From assembly GCF_000156575.1 (NCBI RefSeq), contig NZ_GG666046.1, positions 166,135-230,134 of the forward strand: a DNA stretch of 64,000 nucleotides, given 5' to 3'. The DNA comes from Anaerococcus lactolyticus ATCC 51172. GTDB taxonomy: Bacteria > Bacillota > Clostridia > Tissierellales > Peptoniphilaceae. Positions 61,591-64,000 of this stretch are shown here, piece by piece (the stretch's first letter is position 1; every line of letters starts with the position of its first letter). The position numbers and the translations under genes were made by a program. The notes under the pieces were generated by a model that saw only the letters and a program-made list of their open reading frames with translations, was not told where the DNA came from and searched no databases.

Positions 61591-62937
61591 CTATATTTTC
61601 TTGTGTACCCATTCTCCTAAATTAAATCTGTGTCTTAGACTTATAAATCTTGATGCTTGGTCAGATAGGATACCAACCCAGATACCAGCAAGTCCTAAGT
61701 TTAGAACATTAACACAGATAAGAGTTACTATGGATCTGATAAAGGTTACAGACACAAGTGCAACTCCTAACGTATATTTTACATCACCTGCGGCCCTTAA
61801 GCAACCCCCATATATAACTTGTGATATCTGGAGAAGGACGATAATTGTCAGAAACCTTGAAATTAGAACACCCATATCCAAAATATTATTTTTATCAAAA
61901 AATATAGAAAATATATCTCTACCGAAAAATATGAGGATTAGGGATATTATTACAGAAAATATAAAGCCTAACTCCTGGCAAGACTTGCCTAGTTTGAGAG
62001 CTTCGTCCTTATGGTTCGCGCCTAGGGCATTGCCTGTAAGGGCTATGGCAGCTGTTTGCATTCCGTCACCAAAGGAGAAGGATAGACTCAGGAGGTTCAT
62101 GCCGACATTGTGGGCAGCAAAGGCCTCTGTACCAAGCCTTGCTGCAGTCATTGCTGTAATCATAAAGCCAATTCTTGCTGAGATATTTTCTACAAACAAA
62201 TTTACGGCGAGGTTTCTGATTTCCCCAGCAATTTCTAGGGAAAATTTGAATTTGTTTTTTGCCATGGTTAGGAAATTCATGTAGGATGTCTTGCTAAAGA
62301 GGGAAATGATGCACATGACGGTAGCAACAACTGTTCCCAAAACTGTCGCAAGGGCAGCTCCCCTTACTCCCATTTTTGGAAAACCAAACCTGCCATTAAT
62401 TAATAGATAGTTTAGGCAGATATTGACTACTGACGATACTAGATTGGATATAAAGGCTATTCGTGTATTGCCACACCCTCTGTGACCTGCGTTTATCAAC
62501 ATGGATAGGGCATTAAAAACCAGACCGAGCATGATAATAATGTAATAATCGTAGGCGAGCTTATGGGTTTCGGAGTTTGATCCAGCTAGCTCTAAGATTT
62601 TTCCAGCAAAAGGTACCATTACAAGGTCTACAAGGATGACAAAAAACACCATTATGTATAGAGCGGTTGTGAGGGTCACATTCGCCTTATCTCTTTTTCC
62701 TTCGCCTTGGCGTCTAGCAATTAAAGCGGAAACGGCAGCGTTTAAGGCAAAAAATGTTGAAAGTGCAATAAATTTTGGCTGGATAGTTAGTCCGATTGCA
62801 GCAATAGCAGCAGGTCCTAGACTTGATACCATAAAGGTATCAATAATTCCAGCAATAGAAACAAAGAAAAATTCTAGAACTGCTGGCCAAGCTATTGTCA
62901 ATGATTTTTTGAAATATTCTTTTCTATTTAATTTCAT
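61591..62937 (-). CDS. MATE family efflux transporter
   Basis: 448 aa from ATG 62937 (GTG 62946 would add three residues and overlap the previous gene). Twelve membrane helices in two six-helix halves. Signs: TIAWPAVLEFFFVSIAGIIDTFMVSSLGP and ARRQGEGKRDKANV in the first half, IALTGNALGANHKDEA in the second, as in NorM/DinF-type cation-coupled drug exporters. No strong ribosome binding site, so translation is probably coupled to the kinase gene two bases upstream. Confidence 0.92.
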   Translation of the reverse strand: MKLNRKEYFKKSLTIAWPAVLEFFFVSIAGIIDTFMVSSLGPAAIAAIGLTIQPKFIALSTFFALNAAVSALIARRQGEGKRDKANVTLTTALYIMVFFVILVDLVMVPFAGKILELAGSNSETHKLAYDYYIIIMLGLVFNALSMLINAGHRGCGNTRIAFISNLVSSVVNICLNYLLINGRFGFPKMGVRGAALATVLGTVVATVMCIISLFSKTSYMNFLTMAKNKFKFSLEIAGEIRNLAVNLFVENISARIGFMITAMTAARLGTEAFAAHNVGMNLLSLSFSFGDGMQTAAIALTGNALGANHKDEALKLGKSCQELGFIFSVIISLILIFFGRDIFSIFFDKNNILDMGVLISRFLTIIVLLQISQVIYGGCLRAAGDVKYTLGVALVSVTFIRSIVTLICVNVLNLGLAGIWVGILSDQASRFISLRHRFNLGEWVHKKI

Positions 62938-62939
62938 AG

Positions 62940-63698
62940 CTAACACTCGATTAAGGTAAGATATCTTTCGATATTAATCTCTCTTGCACCTGGATTTTCT
63001 CTTTCATTTGCAAGGAGAATTTTTATTATATCTTTAGATGTTTGGTTTATAGCTTCGATCATTTTGAAATCTTTAAGCAAGTAGCCTATAAAAAGACCGT
63101 CAAAGAGGTCGCCAGTGCCTCCAACTTTTAGGTCTAGCTTTTCATAAGGGATAATTGTTTGTCTGCCATCATTATAGATTATCGAGGATTTATCATTGGT
63201 ATTTGCAGATGTAATTATTATCTTTTTGCCATTTTCTGTCAATTTTTTTATGTCTAGATCTAAAAATTTTGCTTCGGTTTCATTTGGAATTAAAATATCT
63301 GCTACTTCTATTAGGTCCTTATAATTTTCGATTTTACTTTCATCAAGGCCCTGGTAGAGACTACCATCATCTCCCATGATTGGGTCAAAGACGATGGTTG
63401 TCTTGTAGTCGAGACTTTTTATAAAATCTTTTATCATTTCCTTTTGACTTTCATCTTCTATGTAGCCCATAAAGATTAGGTCGAATTTTATTCCTAAATT
63501 TGTCCAATTTATAAGACTTTCTTTGATAAAGGGATCTATATTAAAAAAAGCATTCCCACCGAGGGAAAAATTATTTGCTATCATTGCTGTTGGCAGCAAA
63601 AAAACTTCACAGTCCATGTAGGAAAGTACGGGTGCCATAAGTCTTGCGGCAATCTTTCCCTTGGATACGAAGTCGTTTAGAATTAGTACGTTTTTCAT
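62940..63698 (-). CDS. pyridoxal kinase-like protein (PfkB/ribokinase fold)
   Basis: 252 aa. Features of pyridoxal/pyridoxine kinases: LILNDFVSKGKIAARLMAPVLSYM at the N-terminus, VFDPIMGDDGSLYQGL (the DPVMGD-x-G-x-LY motif), LIPNETEAKFL, and the C-terminal GGTGDLFDGLFIG catalytic Asp loop. It should phosphorylate B6 vitamers for PLP salvage. Hydroxymethylpyrimidine kinase activity cannot be excluded. AGGAGA precedes the ATG. First gene of a two-gene unit with the MATE transporter. Confidence 0.87.
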   Translation of the reverse strand: MKNVLILNDFVSKGKIAARLMAPVLSYMDCEVFLLPTAMIANNFSLGGNAFFNIDPFIKESLINWTNLGIKFDLIFMGYIEDESQKEMIKDFIKSLDYKTTIVFDPIMGDDGSLYQGLDESKIENYKDLIEVADILIPNETEAKFLDLDIKKLTENGKKIIITSANTNDKSSIIYNDGRQTIIPYEKLDLKVGGTGDLFDGLFIGYLLKDFKMIEAINQTSKDIIKILLANERENPGAREINIERYLTLIEC

Positions 63699-63784
63699 TT
63701 TATTCTCCTTCTTTATATCTTATGGATTTGCAATAATAAGTCAAATCTTAAGGATAAAAAACTTTATAGAAGTATAGTAGCAGT

Positions 63785-64000
63785 ATGAAGGACTATAAGA
63801 AAAATGTAGTTAACAAAATTAAAGAAAACAAGTATGTCAAGAAGACAAAAAAAGGTCTAGGTTCTTTGATATTCTCGAGGGCAGGGCTTTTTGCATTTTT
63901 GATTCTTGCCCAAATTTTCATCCTGGTAGGACTTTATAGGTATTTTGGGATTAACCAATATTATCTTTTTGGAGGTTCATCCATCCTTAGTATCATCATG
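63785..64000 (+). CDS. cardiolipin synthase, N-terminal part (runs past window)
   Basis: 72 residues visible, cut by the window end. A basic start (KKNVVNKIKENKYVKKTKK) precedes SRAGLFAFLILAQIFILVGL and a second hydrophobic segment, the PLD-nuclease N-terminal two-helix anchor seen in cardiolipin synthases. The HKD catalytic motifs would be further downstream, outside the window, so the call rests on the anchor pattern only. No good ribosome binding site is visible; TATAGT lies 7 bases before the ATG. Confidence 0.62.
   Translation, partial: MKDYKKNVVNKIKENKYVKKTKKGLGSLIFSRAGLFAFLILAQIFILVGLYRYFGINQYYLFGGSSILSIIM

Noticed and set aside
1-64000. CRISPR array, rRNA operon, insertion sequence or prophage
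   Set aside because: No regularly spaced repeats, no transposase or integrase frame, and no rRNA sequence were found on either strand.

Overview
The window looks like chromosome of a low-GC, Gram-positive anaerobe. Visible reasons: A+T-rich intergenic DNA, strong AGGAGG ribosome binding sites, arginine mostly as AGA/AGG, a class II superoxide reductase instead of SOD, glutamine synthetase III, L-lactate dehydrogenase, a Trp T-box, a CIRCE-type operator and Fur-like boxes. A member of the Tissierellia / Peptoniphilaceae (Anaerococcus-like) would fit, but that placement is inference; no rRNA is present.

Layout. 0-5.4 kb is a protein quality-control cluster: trigger factor (3' end), clpP, clpX, lon and the ribosome-assembly GTPase engB. 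5.5-9 kb has an ECF sigma/anti-sigma pair (minus strand) and a fumarate reductase-type flavoprotein gene carrying two apparent one-base deletions. 9-15.6 kb is metabolic: acyl-CoA hydrolase, MTA/SAH nucleosidase, superoxide reductase, nicotinamidase-like protein, CutC, lactate dehydrogenase, and an iron-responsive flavodoxin/DUF3793 operon behind two Fur-like boxes. 16-20.5 kb is an MMPL/RND exporter overlapping a secreted heptad-repeat protein. 20.9-25.1 kb has xanthine phosphoribosyltransferase divergent from a fructose PTS operon (fruR-fruK-fruA) whose first mRNA appears leaderless. 25.2-44.5 kb is mostly housekeeping metabolism and transport: GH13 glycosidase, FNT channel, M20 amidohydrolase, MFS, M18 aminopeptidase, thiamine-binding protein, glutamine synthetase III, Trp-T-box-controlled TrpP, NCS2 purine permease, CNNM protein, Mn-dependent pyrophosphatase, NUDIX, hemolysin III, and htpG behind a CIRCE variant.

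44.6-56.5 kb is an accessory island, visibly A+T-richer and full of small secreted or membrane proteins. Its core is a two-gene ABC module of the type linked to lactococcin 972-like bacteriocins (a DUF1430 multispanning permease broken by one frameshift, plus its ATPase). It also has a BlaI-type repressor with an M56 membrane protease, lipoproteins and beta-propeller-like proteins, two very small transmembrane peptides, and a Sec-secreted protein with a tandem 30-residue repeat and a NAKTG sortase-like tail. A 74-bp leader ending in the Shine-Dalgarno is duplicated in front of two of these genes. No lactococcin 972 peptide is visible, so the export substrate may be undescribed.

56.6-64 kb returns to backbone: a second M18 aminopeptidase, Veg, a PHP phosphoesterase, glyoxalase, a DUF2089 regulator, GNAT, tRNA-Ala(GGC), a low-complexity lipoprotein, MATE, a pyridoxal kinase-like protein and the start of cardiolipin synthase. 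Terminators are unusually easy to see, so transcription units can be drawn with fair confidence. No CRISPR array, rRNA, insertion sequence or prophage gene was seen.
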